64,000 nt of DNA from Rheinheimera hassiensis (GTDB taxonomy: Bacteria > Pseudomonadota > Gammaproteobacteria > Enterobacterales > Alteromonadaceae): positions 358,125 through 422,124 of the forward strand of contig NZ_JAKUJZ010000006.1 of assembly GCF_022436675.1 (NCBI RefSeq). The letters are read 5' to 3'. Under the pieces are notes generated by a model. It was not told the DNA's origin. It saw only the letters and a program-made list of their open reading frames with translations, and did not search any database. How positions within the stretch are numbered: the stretch's first letter is position 1; every line of letters starts with the position of its first letter. The position numbers and the translations under genes are program-made. Shown here piece after piece: positions 35,073 to 43,732 of this stretch.

Positions 35073-37292
35073 TCAGCTCTTTTGCTGTTGCAAAAAAGTC
35101 AGTAGCTCTGCTGGCGGCATCGGCCTGGCATACATAAAACCCTGCACTTCATCACAGCCCATGGCAACAATTGCCTGCTCCTGTGCCTCAGTTTCTACGC
35201 CTTCAGCAATAGTCGCCAGATTTAGTTTTTTGCCCAGATTAATAATGGTTTCAGCTATGACTTCTCCGGCCGGTTTATCAATATCACGAATAAAAGCACG
35301 ATCTACTTTTATCCGATCCAGCGGCAGTTGCTGCAGATAATTCAGTGATGAAAAGCCAATACCAAAGTCGTCTATCGCTACCTTGATACCGAAGTTTTTC
35401 AGTTTCTGCAGTGCGTCGATCACGATCTTAGGCTCGTCCATTACCACCGACTCAGTAATTTCCAGCTCAAGCAGTTGCGGGTCGATCTGGTGGACACTAA
35501 CGCAGTCAATAACCGATTGCACAAAACCATGGCTTCTGAACTGTGGCATCGACACATTTACGGCAATACGCAAGTCAGTGTAGCCTTGTTTTTGTAGCTG
35601 TTTAATTTGCAGGCACGCCTGCTCCATTACCCAGAAACCTATCTCTACAATTAAGCCGGAATACTCTGCCAGCGGAATAAACACAGCAGGCGAAATAAAT
35701 TGCCCATTTGGCTGCGGCCAACGTAACAACGCTTCCATACCCACAACCTGTTTTGTGGTTAAAGAAACCTGAGGCTGATACCACAGCTGCAATTTATCGT
35801 TGGCAAAATCCTGGCGTAACATACGCAACAGTGCCAGCCGCTCAGCCATTTCATCTTCCATTTCTGCCTGATAATACTGGAAGTTCTGACCGAGGTGTTT
35901 TTTGGCTTTATTCAGCGCAATGTATACATGCTTAAGGATCGTCAGCCCCTGTTCGGCAGTATCCGTTAAGTGGCAAAAGCCAAAGGTGGCACTGATTTGC
36001 AGTGAATGCTCTGACGCTTTAAACGGCTCGTCAAACACCGCCTGTAAACGCTCAGGTGTCAATTCTGTGTCAGGCCCCACCAGGCCAAACACGTCCGCAC
36101 CAATGCGGCCTAGCTGGGCATAAAGACCAAATTTTTCAATTAATCTGAATGTCACTGCGATCAGTAACTCATTGCCAACGTCCTGGCCTAAACCATCGTT
36201 AACATCAGAAAAGTGGTCGATATCAATTAACACCGCAACATTGTGCTCTGCTTCGTAACGGCGGGTATCTTGCAAAATCTGAATAAACTCATTGCGGTTT
36301 GGTGTTTTGGTAAGCGGATCTATATAAGCAGCATGCTTAAGTTGCTGAAATAGAGTAACGTTTTCATAGCCAATAGAAATATTACTTAAAAACACCTCTA
36401 TCAGTTGGCGATCAAAATTCTCTATCGGCCGGTTAGTTTCAATATATACCGCAGCGCTGTGGATCTCATTGCCCAAATACAACACCGTTTCCCGATCGGT
36501 AAAAATGTGTTCATGGGTGCGTAAACAGTTGGTAATTTGCTGCACAATACGTGGGTTGCCCAGCCTGTCAAGCTGACACTTAATGTAGGGAGCATAATTA
36601 CCGGCCGCGCCTAACACGTATATGGTTTCGCTGGCGCTGCCGTCATCTTCTATCTGGGCACACAGCACCCCTTCAGCATGTAAACCAATTAGTGATGAGA
36701 TCTGCGTAACAACACCTTCAGAGAACTCATGTAACGAGTGCTGCTCCAGCAGATTTGCCCCGGCATTGATAATTTTTTGCAAACCCAGACGGTTCTGATT
36801 AATGGTACGGATCTGCTGATAAGAACGCAGAGAAGAAATAATCGACGTAACCAGTTTGCTGCGGGTCAGTTCTGTTTTGGTTTTATAATCGTTTATATCA
36901 TATTCTTTTATAACGCTTTCTTCAGGCGCGTAGCCCGGCTGTCCAGTACGCAGCACAATACGAAGCTCATCCATGCCAAGCTCGTCACGGATTTGTTTCA
37001 CAACCTTAAGACCGGCGTCATCCGACTCCATCACCACATCAAGCAGCACCAGCGCTATATCAGGGTGTCGGGTTAAAAAAGCAATTGCCTCTTTACCAGA
37101 GTAAGCATGATGAAATTTCAGTTGCTTACCTAAAACAGTAAGATCACTCAGTGCCAGCTTGGTCACTGTATGGATCTCTTCATCATCATCAACAATCAAC
37201 AAGTGCCACTCGCCCAGTGTGTGCTCCTGTGCTGGCTCCGGTTCGTCTTCTGCTAAAAACAGAAAATCTTCATCTGTTTCTTTTGACACCAT
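35073..37292 (-). CDS. Response regulator with DUF3369, degenerate GGDEF and intact EAL domain
   Basis: 739 residues. The receiver domain (about 29-150) has acidic DDD 35-37 and phosphoacceptor Asp85 in LLDVVMES. A DUF3369-like region (about 180-330) follows. The GGDEF-type domain reads RIGADVFG where GGDEF should be, so it is unlikely to make c-di-GMP. The EAL domain has MEALLRW, NVSMPQF, ELEITESVV, AIDDFGIGFSSL and EGVETEAQ, all needed for phosphodiesterase activity. Predicted role: phosphorylation-controlled c-di-GMP hydrolysis, affecting motility or biofilm. It is convergent with a chemoreceptor gene; no dedicated kinase adjacent. Confidence 0.92.
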   Translation of the reverse strand: MVSKETDEDFLFLAEDEPEPAQEHTLGEWHLLIVDDDEEIHTVTKLALSDLTVLGKQLKFHHAYSGKEAIAFLTRHPDIALVLLDVVMESDDAGLKVVKQIRDELGMDELRIVLRTGQPGYAPEESVIKEYDINDYKTKTELTRSKLVTSIISSLRSYQQIRTINQNRLGLQKIINAGANLLEQHSLHEFSEGVVTQISSLIGLHAEGVLCAQIEDDGSASETIYVLGAAGNYAPYIKCQLDRLGNPRIVQQITNCLRTHEHIFTDRETVLYLGNEIHSAAVYIETNRPIENFDRQLIEVFLSNISIGYENVTLFQQLKHAAYIDPLTKTPNRNEFIQILQDTRRYEAEHNVAVLIDIDHFSDVNDGLGQDVGNELLIAVTFRLIEKFGLYAQLGRIGADVFGLVGPDTELTPERLQAVFDEPFKASEHSLQISATFGFCHLTDTAEQGLTILKHVYIALNKAKKHLGQNFQYYQAEMEDEMAERLALLRMLRQDFANDKLQLWYQPQVSLTTKQVVGMEALLRWPQPNGQFISPAVFIPLAEYSGLIVEIGFWVMEQACLQIKQLQKQGYTDLRIAVNVSMPQFRSHGFVQSVIDCVSVHQIDPQLLELEITESVVMDEPKIVIDALQKLKNFGIKVAIDDFGIGFSSLNYLQQLPLDRIKVDRAFIRDIDKPAGEVIAETIINLGKKLNLATIAEGVETEAQEQAIVAMGCDEVQGFMYARPMPPAELLTFLQQQKS

Positions 37293-37458
37293 TATTCAGC
37301 CTTATTTAATGATTCCGTTTAAATATACATGTTTAATCTGTTAAATAGTAAGGTATAACAGATTTTATTTTACACAAACAACATAGCTTTACTTGCCGCA
37401 TATTGCAGCAGATGCCAAGATAACCTATGTTTCACTTTCTGTTGTTCAGGCTGTTGTT

Positions 37459-38346
37459 ATGGTTAAAATTAGTGCATTAAACAGCCAGCAACGTTTGCTG
37501 CAATTGGCTAAATCTCAGCTGGGCGGCATTAGTAGTGTCAGTCCGGTTGCACAAAACGATCCCGCTGAGCAACAAGGGAACTTTAGCGACAAACATCATC
37601 ATCTGGCAGCACGCTCTGGTGCGGCCAGTTCAGCTGCGTTAACACTGGCGCAACGTGCCGAACGCAGGTTGCAAATGCAGCGTGAACGGCAGCAATATAA
37701 TCTTGAAAGCATTATGACCCTTGCTCTGGAGTACTGCACCGATCAGGTTTCAACCCAGGATGTCGACCCAGACTGGTTCCAGCAGTTTTGTGAACTGGTG
37801 CTGGAAATCTCGAATAAAAGCATGCAACAGCTATGGGCTAAAATTCTGGCCGGAGAAATTGCCAACCCGGGTAAATTTTCGCTGAAAACCCTGCATACGC
37901 TAAAACGCATGAGCTACAAAGAAGCGTTAGCGCTGCAGCAGGCGGTGAACTTAAGCTGCAAAACCCGGCAAGATCCCAGCGCCCGGATCTACTTTGGCTA
38001 TATTCGCAAACCTTCGCTATGGCGCGTGCTAACAGGCAAAAGCCGCGCGGTACTTAACCTGAATCAATTCGGTTTATCGTACCCGCAAATTCTCAGCCTG
38101 ATAGACATAGGCCTGTTGCACAGCTCTGAAATTGAAAGCGGCGAATTGCCCGCAGGCCAGATACTTAACTGGCAGTATCAGCAATTACACCTCAACGGCA
38201 CTATCACCAGTAAAGGTGTAGTGCTGCAATACTATAAATATACCGCCAGCGGTGCAGAACTGCTGCCTTTGCTTAGCAGCCAGCCAAACCAGGCATATAT
38301 CAGTGCGTTAAAACAGCTACTGGCCGGTATTATCCGTTTTAGCTGA
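37459..38346 (+). CDS. TIGR03899-like protein of unknown function
   Basis: 295 residues from the ATG at 37459; an upstream TTG at 37393 would add 22 residues of no obvious character. Soluble, with a helical centre (RAERRLQMQRERQQYNLES) and a conserved-looking block around WFQQFCELVLEISNKSMQQLWAKILAGE, then FSLKTLHTLKRMSYKEALAL. It resembles TIGR03899 proteins of Vibrio and Alteromonadales and also DUF2806-like C-terminal regions. Its last 30 bases overlap the convergent sensor gene. No function is established. Confidence 0.68.
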   Translation: MVKISALNSQQRLLQLAKSQLGGISSVSPVAQNDPAEQQGNFSDKHHHLAARSGAASSAALTLAQRAERRLQMQRERQQYNLESIMTLALEYCTDQVSTQDVDPDWFQQFCELVLEISNKSMQQLWAKILAGEIANPGKFSLKTLHTLKRMSYKEALALQQAVNLSCKTRQDPSARIYFGYIRKPSLWRVLTGKSRAVLNLNQFGLSYPQILSLIDIGLLHSSEIESGELPAGQILNWQYQQLHLNGTITSKGVVLQYYKYTASGAELLPLLSSQPNQAYISALKQLLAGIIRFS

Positions 38347-40497
38347 CGAGCACCAATGCAATATTTGCTGTAGCTTATTCACTTCCAGCGGTTTAAAAAT
38401 CACATCATTCATACCCGCGGCTTTAAAGCTGGCAACTTCGTCAGCCAGTGCATGCGCAGTAAATGCCAGTATCGGCGTTAGCTGATACGCCTCCATTTGC
38501 CGTAGCTGTTTTGCAACCTCGGTACCATGCATATCCGGTAACTGAATATCTAATAAAATCACATCAAATTGCTGCACGGCGCATAACTGCAACGCTTGTT
38601 GTGCACAATTTGCAGTACTAAGTTCCAGTGGTTGCTGTTTAAGCAGCATCTGAATAAATGCCAGGTTAGTCGGATTATCATCAACCACTAAAAGCTTTGG
38701 TAGATTAATGGTATCAAGCGCTTGTATCTGTTGTAACTGATCCAGACAAAACGGTTCTGCTGTGATCGCTACACCCAGCGCCTCACGCCACATCTGAATA
38801 CAGTCTGCACCAGCGTAACATAACACTCTGGTTTTCTGTTTCAGCGCCTGGATAAGCTCAAGCCATGCTGTCAGTTCAGTGGGCTCTGGTAAAAAAATCA
38901 ACACCGCATCGTAATGATGTTGTTTAGCTTTAAGTTGTAACTCAGACAAATCAGCACATTGGGCCACACTAGTAACCAAACTACCCAGCGCAGCTTTTCG
39001 CTCTGCTAATCTTGTGAGCTGTGGATCAAATAACAACACATGTTTGAACCGGTCAACCTGCACCGGCTGACAATCCGCCGATGAGAAACGCACTGATACT
39101 GTACTGCCAAGCCCTTCGAGTGATTGCACGTCAATACTCGCATCCAGTTTGGCAGCTATCTGTGTAACAATCTGGCTATCAATATTCTGCCAGTGTGAGC
39201 TTTGCTGGCCGGGGTTAACCAGCTGCTGCCTGACAGGAGCCAACAAGCCATCGCCATTACCTGTCACACTGAGCAATAAACTGCCAGCTGAGCCAGTAAC
39301 ACTCAGCTGTATAGTCAGTGTCAGCTCTGTAATCCCCTCAGAGTGGCAGCTTAAGCGTAGCAAAGCTGTCAACAACGTTGTCAGTAAATTCTCAGGTAAT
39401 GCAACTTGGTACAAAGCATTCGCCGGGGCTTCATTCAGCTGCAGCGCCAGATTCTGCTCTGCCAATATACTGCGATAATGCGGCAATTGCCGGCCGAGGT
39501 ATTCTGTTAATAGCAGTGGTGTCAGCGGCTCAGGTTCAGTTGCCAGTGTTAACTCTACCAACATCAACTGGCTGTGAAGCGCCCGCTTTAGTTGTATTTG
39601 TGGCATTACGGCCGGTTGGTGTACCAATTGTCTAAGCTGCGACAACTGTTGTTGCTGTTGCAGCTGGTTTTGTTCATATAGCCGATGCAGCTGTGCAGAT
39701 TGTTGTTTCTCGATAGTAAGCGATTGTGTTAATGCTGTTATCTGCTGCTTAAACTGATTTTTCTCAGTGTCATCGCGGGAGCGGTTGTTTAATTGCTGGC
39801 CAGCCAGTTCGTTCAGCGCCGTTTTTAACGGTGTCAGCTCTGCTACCAACTCGTCGTCTAACCGGCTATTTAACTGCCCTTGCTTTAACTGACTGAGTTT
39901 ATGCACCAGCAAGCTGATATCAGTTTGCTGGCGTTGTGACACCCGGCCAATACCACCTAGCACTATTAGTAACGTCGCCCAACCCAACATAGCAACCACC
40001 AGCACTGGCACTAACCAAACGCTATAATTCCCCGGTGCTTCAAGTTGCACAACCACATAATAATCGTCATTTCGCCCGGCGATAACTTCTTCATAGCCAC
40101 TGCTGGCAGCAGACGACGACATAGGTTGTATCGCCATCAATTTGCCAGCTTCATGCAACAATTGAAACTCTTGCTGCATCTGCTCCGGCTGAAACTGTGG
40201 TAATAAAGTGGCTTTATCTGTACCACTGATTAACCGGCCGGTGTCGCTGTATACTGCAATAGTACTGACAGGCAAAACACTGGCATAACGTAAATGGTTT
40301 AGCTGGGCTTTGAGTAAATCAGGATTTTTGCTGGCTAGCAAAGGCCGGATACTAAATTGCAGGCTTGACGTAAATTGCTGCACCTGTGCGCGCTGCATAA
40401 TTTTGCTTTCGTAGTGATACCACAACGCCGTAAATAACAGCATCAGGCTAAGTGCAATAAGCCAGGGCAGAGTTAACTGTCTGAAATAATTTGTCAA
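38317..40497 (-). CDS. BarA-like hybrid sensor with decayed kinase core and intact receiver
   Basis: 726 residues: TM1 (about 9-28), a periplasmic loop, TM2 (about 159-183), a HAMP-like linker and a glutamine-rich coiled coil (240-300). The region where HisKA and HATPase_c should be (300-475) has no H-box histidine in context and no recognisable N or G boxes beyond GLGSTVSVRF. A pseudo-receiver (485-595) follows. The last receiver (600-712) keeps Asp606/607, Asp650, Thr680 and Lys702. There is no Hpt domain. The domain order mirrors BarA/GacS, but it probably cannot autophosphorylate; it may be a phospho-sink or scaffold. Confidence 0.78.
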   Translation of the reverse strand: MTNYFRQLTLPWLIALSLMLLFTALWYHYESKIMQRAQVQQFTSSLQFSIRPLLASKNPDLLKAQLNHLRYASVLPVSTIAVYSDTGRLISGTDKATLLPQFQPEQMQQEFQLLHEAGKLMAIQPMSSSAASSGYEEVIAGRNDDYYVVVQLEAPGNYSVWLVPVLVVAMLGWATLLIVLGGIGRVSQRQQTDISLLVHKLSQLKQGQLNSRLDDELVAELTPLKTALNELAGQQLNNRSRDDTEKNQFKQQITALTQSLTIEKQQSAQLHRLYEQNQLQQQQQLSQLRQLVHQPAVMPQIQLKRALHSQLMLVELTLATEPEPLTPLLLTEYLGRQLPHYRSILAEQNLALQLNEAPANALYQVALPENLLTTLLTALLRLSCHSEGITELTLTIQLSVTGSAGSLLLSVTGNGDGLLAPVRQQLVNPGQQSSHWQNIDSQIVTQIAAKLDASIDVQSLEGLGSTVSVRFSSADCQPVQVDRFKHVLLFDPQLTRLAERKAALGSLVTSVAQCADLSELQLKAKQHHYDAVLIFLPEPTELTAWLELIQALKQKTRVLCYAGADCIQMWREALGVAITAEPFCLDQLQQIQALDTINLPKLLVVDDNPTNLAFIQMLLKQQPLELSTANCAQQALQLCAVQQFDVILLDIQLPDMHGTEVAKQLRQMEAYQLTPILAFTAHALADEVASFKAAGMNDVIFKPLEVNKLQQILHWCSSAKTDNTGQ

Positions 40498-40569
40498 AAC
40501 TTAACCTGCCAGAACAATGCGTGAAATAACTATAAAACGATTTGTCAGGCCTCACAAGACAGGCCCGGA

Positions 40570-40604
40570 AAATGCTGACCAGCTGTTACAGCCAGCCAGC
40601 ATTT
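40570..40604 (-). terminator. Terminator of the TIGR04219 protein gene
   Basis: AAATGCTG (40570-40577) / CAGCATTT (40597-40604) with further pairing inside. On the minus strand the stem ends in ATTTT. It begins about 10 bases after the stop at 40615. Confidence 0.6.
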
Positions 40605-40614
40605 AATACAGTGT

Positions 40615-41373
40615 TTAAAAATGCAGCTCTATGCCGGCGAATACGCCTTTAAAATCCACATCTGCATGTAAATTGTCAACATCATCCAGCCGCAGGTTCA
40701 TAGCGCGATATCCTAGTTTAAGGCGCATATTAACGGCCAGATTATCCAATACAGCATAAGCCACGCCAGCCTGAACATCATATATCCGGTTGCCATCCAG
40801 CGACACGTAACTGCCCTGAGTAAATACGTCCAGCCCGGTCAGCGGTAAACCGACAATGGCAGAAGCATACAACATCGGAATAAGCTGCGATGCCCGTTGA
40901 GACGCTGCCATGCCATCAGTGCTAGTTTCAGCAACTGCAACGGTGCCATTAATGTATTTACCGTTTATGCCTAAATCCAGGCTTACCAGATCATTATCAA
41001 GAATTTCGTAGTACAACACATAGTCTGTATTAGTCAGCTCGGTTTGGTTTTGCAACTGGGTGTCGGCAGCGAAGGTAGCACCGGCGAAGGTAAAGTCAGC
41101 ATCCAGGCTGGTTGAGCCTGAAGACTCTAACTGATTATGCTGCAGCCGGATATTAGGGATAAAAGGCAGCGGATGCTCCAGCGCGACATAATAAGATTTT
41201 TGCGTTTTGTCTGAGAAATTAAAACTCTGCAACTGACTACTATTAGCAAAGCCACCATCTGCAGAAGTACGCCAGCCATCTGCACCAACATAAAGCCCAA
41301 GCAAGGTATCTGCCTGCGCCGGTCCGATAAGTAAGAAGCCGCTAACAGATAAGATTAATGCGGTTTTTTTCAT
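40615..41373 (-). CDS. TIGR04219-type outer membrane beta-barrel protein
   Basis: 252 residues from ATG 41373: MKKTALILSVSGFLLIGPAQA signal peptide with cleavage before Asp22. The mature chain has alternating beta-strand pattern starting DTLLGLYVGADGW and ending FKGVFAGIELHF, with a terminal Phe as expected for BAM-inserted barrels. It matches the TIGR04219 family of Alteromonadales/Vibrionales. The longer reading frame upstream is rejected because the signal peptide starts at this Met. Seven bases after the DUF2333 gene, so cotranscribed. Function unknown. Confidence 0.85.
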   Translation of the reverse strand: MKKTALILSVSGFLLIGPAQADTLLGLYVGADGWRTSADGGFANSSQLQSFNFSDKTQKSYYVALEHPLPFIPNIRLQHNQLESSGSTSLDADFTFAGATFAADTQLQNQTELTNTDYVLYYEILDNDLVSLDLGINGKYINGTVAVAETSTDGMAASQRASQLIPMLYASAIVGLPLTGLDVFTQGSYVSLDGNRIYDVQAGVAYAVLDNLAVNMRLKLGYRAMNLRLDDVDNLHADVDFKGVFAGIELHF

Positions 41374-41380
41374 GCTGTAA

Positions 41381-42358
41381 CTACCCTTGTGATAATAATT
41401 CAGAGAGATCAATTAACGCGGCATTCGCGCGGGAGATATAATTTGCCATTACCAGGCTGTGATTTGCCATCAAACCAAAACCACTACCGTTAAGTACCAT
41501 CGGGCTCCAGATTGGCTGTTGTGTTGCTTCAAGTTCACGGATAATTTGCCGCAAACTGATCATGGCATTTTTACGCTGCAATACGTCACTGAAATCTGTT
41601 TCTATTGCTTTTAGAAAATGCAGTAAAGCCCAGGCAGCCCCACGGGCTTCGTAAAATTCATCGTCTATTTTCCACCAGCTGGTTTTGATATTACGATGTG
41701 CAGGCGTTTCGGTAGACTGGCGCGCTGACGCATCACCGGCCAGGTCCGTGTTAATACGCTCCTGGCCAACGCTGGCGCTTAAACGTTGTGAGTAGCTTCC
41801 AAGCCGTTTCTCTACTGCTTTCACCCAATCGCGTAAATTATCCGCGCGGGCGTAAAACTGGCTATCTGGTTTGGCGGGATCTAACAGCTCAGCACGATAC
41901 AAATATAGTTGCTCTATTGCCTTGGCATACTCGGCCTCAGCACTGGGGATAGCCCAGCTTCTGTGATCAATATTAAAACGCGGCTGTGCCACTTTAAGAA
42001 AAACATTTTCTGTTGACTGTGACTGAGAGCGGCTGAAATCTTTGCGTAAGGCCAACGCAAGATCGCGTGACATTTCCAGCACGCCTAACTCCCATGCCGG
42101 CATATTATCCAGCAAGCTAAACGGCGGCATAATATCATTTGCCAGATAACCGCCACTTTTATAAAGCAGGGTTTCACTGACGCGGATCAACGCAGTGGTA
42201 GTGCTATAGCCGGTTATAGCGTTATCCCCCAGCTTGCGCTGCTCTTGCTTAATTTCTGCTATAAGCATTGAAGGTTCACGGCTTACCCACCAAGCGGTGC
42301 CATACATCAGCACCAGTATTGCAAATACTGCAGCACTGATGACTTTTTTATTAACCAT
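41381..42358 (-). CDS. DUF2333 family protein
   Basis: 325 residues from ATG 42358 (GAGG upstream). One N-terminal membrane helix (about 8-24) is followed by a periplasmic helical domain. The family-like segments are ALIRVSETLLYKSGGYLAND, PPFSLLDNMPAWELGVLEMS and WWKIDDEFYEARGAAWALLH. DUF2333 proteins occur in many gammaproteobacteria with no established role. It lies between a copper chaperone gene (10 bp upstream) and an outer-membrane protein gene, forming a three-gene envelope operon. Confidence 0.85.
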   Translation of the reverse strand: MVNKKVISAAVFAILVLMYGTAWWVSREPSMLIAEIKQEQRKLGDNAITGYSTTTALIRVSETLLYKSGGYLANDIMPPFSLLDNMPAWELGVLEMSRDLALALRKDFSRSQSQSTENVFLKVAQPRFNIDHRSWAIPSAEAEYAKAIEQLYLYRAELLDPAKPDSQFYARADNLRDWVKAVEKRLGSYSQRLSASVGQERINTDLAGDASARQSTETPAHRNIKTSWWKIDDEFYEARGAAWALLHFLKAIETDFSDVLQRKNAMISLRQIIRELEATQQPIWSPMVLNGSGFGLMANHSLVMANYISRANAALIDLSELLSQG

Positions 42359-42368
42359 AAAACGGCCC

Positions 42369-42800
42369 TCAGCGTTTGGGTGTAGCAACTACCGGCACGG
42401 TAAACGCCAGTTGCTGACCGTCAGCAAACTCTAACGTCAGCGGTATTTGCTGGCCAATTTCCAGTTTGTCTTTAGGTTCAAACAACATCAAGTGCAAACC
42501 GCCCGGCTCAAATGCCACACTGCCATCGGCATCAATATTAATTTCACTGATTTGTTCCATGCGCATCATGCCATCTTTATGAGTATGCTGATGCAATTCA
42601 ACCCGCGCAAACTGGCTGCTACTGGCAGCAACAAGCGTAGCCATTTCTGAAGAATGATTATGTAATATCAGGTAACCTGCCGTTACCGTGCGCCCCGGCA
42701 TTGGCTGACGAATTTTGCTATCTTCGACACTGAATACAGGGTCAGCATTAATCGACATAGCGCAGCTTAACATCAGCAAGGCAGCAAAAAACCGTAGCAT
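42369..42800 (-). CDS. Periplasmic copper chaperone PCu(A)C
   Basis: 143 residues with a signal peptide (MLRFFAALLMLSCAMSINA). The copper site follows the H/M pattern of the family: VELHQHTHKDGMMRMEQI, then about 20 residues later GGLHLMLF. PCu(A)C proteins hand Cu(I) to the CuA centre of cytochrome c oxidase or act in periplasmic copper handling. There is a good AAGGAG ribosome binding site. No ScoI-type gene adjacent. Confidence 0.92.
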   Translation of the reverse strand: MLRFFAALLMLSCAMSINADPVFSVEDSKIRQPMPGRTVTAGYLILHNHSSEMATLVAASSSQFARVELHQHTHKDGMMRMEQISEINIDADGSVAFEPGGLHLMLFEPKDKLEIGQQIPLTLEFADGQQLAFTVPVVATPKR

Positions 42801-42880
42801 CTTGTTTCTCCTTTATAGTCACGGCCTTATCTTACACCAGTTTCAACCAGTTAACAGCCCGTAACTTACCTGGTACAGTG

Positions 42881-43078
42881 TCAACGGTTTGGTAGCACCA
42901 CCGCAGCCACCAGATAGGCCAATATTGCTGCTACAGGAAACATCACTAATAATATGACAGCCAGCAGGCGGATCAGCCAGCGTGGTTGCTGATAATAACC
43001 GGCAAAACCTGCACAAACGCCGGCAATTTTCCGGTAAGCACGGGCACAATACCAACGATCAGTGTCATAAGTTGCCAT
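42881..43078 (-). CDS. PspC-domain protein
   Basis: 65 residues from ATG 43078 (GGAG nine bases upstream). It has the PspC layout: a short cytoplasmic part with RWYCARAYRKIAGVCAGFAGYY, then QPRWLIRLLAVILLVMFPVAAILAYLVAAVVLP, two packed hydrophobic segments. PspC anchors and modulates phage-shock responses to membrane damage. Here it is the last gene of a mini-operon with two tiny membrane peptides and a small secreted protein, behind a sigma54-type promoter. No pspA, pspB or pspF in the window. Confidence 0.85.
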   Translation of the reverse strand: MATYDTDRWYCARAYRKIAGVCAGFAGYYQQPRWLIRLLAVILLVMFPVAAILAYLVAAVVLPNR

Positions 43079-43187
43079 TTGTCTGTACTCCATCAAGGTG
43101 TTTTTTGTTTATCTGACTTAGCTCTGCTAACAGCAATAAAGCCACAAAAATAGCAAAGGCTGTCAGTTCTATTGTTACCCAGCTCAT
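43065..43187 (-). CDS. 40-residue single-pass membrane peptide
   Basis: ATG at 43187 with AAGGA eight bases upstream, stop at 43065. It begins MSWVTIELTAFAIFVALLLL: one helix, followed by a charged tail (SQINKKHLDG). Its 3' end overlaps the pspC start by 14 bases in another frame, indicating translational coupling. PspB is a similarly small membrane partner of PspC, but sequence likeness to PspB is not evident. Too short for routine gene calling. Confidence 0.55.
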   Translation of the reverse strand: MSWVTIELTAFAIFVALLLLAELSQINKKHLDGVQTNGNL

Positions 43188-43220
43188 ATCAGCGTTCCTT
43201 TTCTACAACATGCCGGTTTG

Positions 43221-43346
43221 CTACAACATGCCTGAAGCTTTTTGCCCCAAACCAAACAGTGGTATCAACCAGTGCCACAGCAGCACAACGGGAATTATGC
43301 TTAGCACCGGGCTTAAAAAAAGCAGCAGTAACCAACCGGATGACAT
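43221..43346 (-). CDS. 41-residue membrane peptide
   Basis: ATG 43346 is six bases after AAGAG; another ATG at 43352 is in frame. The peptide is very hydrophobic (MSSGWLLLLFLSPVLSIIPV then VLLWHWLIPLFGLGQ), giving one or two helices. It begins about 10 bases after the stop of the 89-residue secreted protein. The 3' end contains a duplicated GGCATGTTGTAG. Function unknown; operon context is with PspC. Confidence 0.5.
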   Translation of the reverse strand: MSSGWLLLLFLSPVLSIIPVVLLWHWLIPLFGLGQKASGML

Positions 43347-43355
43347 CAACATCTC

Positions 43356-43625
43356 TTACTCTGCCACTACAGCGGCAGTATATACTGCCTGATATGCCAG
43401 TAATGCCGTTGCTGCATCTTGCTCAGCGGTTTGCCGGGCCAGCAGCTCTAGCGCAGTTTTATGCAGTGCAATTCTGGCCTGCTGCTGATTATGGCTATGC
43501 AGCTCCTGTAATTGCTGCTGGGCAGCGCCACGGATTTGATCTGTCAGATCATCTGCCATCGCATTGTTAGCCAGTAAAGCTCCGGCGAAAGCAGCAGTTA
43601 AAGTTAGAGCAGTCAGTGTGTTCAT
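43356..43625 (-). CDS. Small periplasmic protein (89 aa), first gene of the PspC mini-operon
   Basis: Signal peptide MNTLTALTLTAAFAGALLAN ending ANNAMA, cleavage before Asp25. The mature part of about 65 residues is helical and rich in Gln/Ala/His (GAAQQQLQELHSHNQQQARI). AAGGAA precedes the ATG. Tight spacing to three downstream reading frames ending in pspC indicates one transcript from the sigma54-type promoter at 43671-43687. No homologue recognised; a periplasmic sensor or effector of envelope stress is a guess. Confidence 0.7.
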   Translation of the reverse strand: MNTLTALTLTAAFAGALLANNAMADDLTDQIRGAAQQQLQELHSHNQQQARIALHKTALELLARQTAEQDAATALLAYQAVYTAAVVAE

Positions 43626-43670
43626 GATCGTTTCCTTGAAAGTGGTTAGTCTGTACTACACAACCGGTAT

Positions 43671-43687
43671 TTCAAGTGCTGTGCCAA
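43671..43687 (-). promoter_or_regulatory. Sigma54-type promoter of the PspC mini-operon
   Basis: On the minus strand TTGGCACAGCACTTGAA fits the -24/-12 pattern YTGGCAC-N5-TTGCW with only the -12 C replaced by A. TGGCAC and TTG are correctly spaced. E. coli pspA has a similar non-ideal -12 (TTGT). Transcription would start about 35 bases before the ATG at 43625. The presence of PspC in the operon makes PspF-like control plausible. Confidence 0.65.
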
Positions 43688-43732
43688 GTCGATAAAACAG
43701 CATAAACAACTGATATTAATAAATAAAATAAT

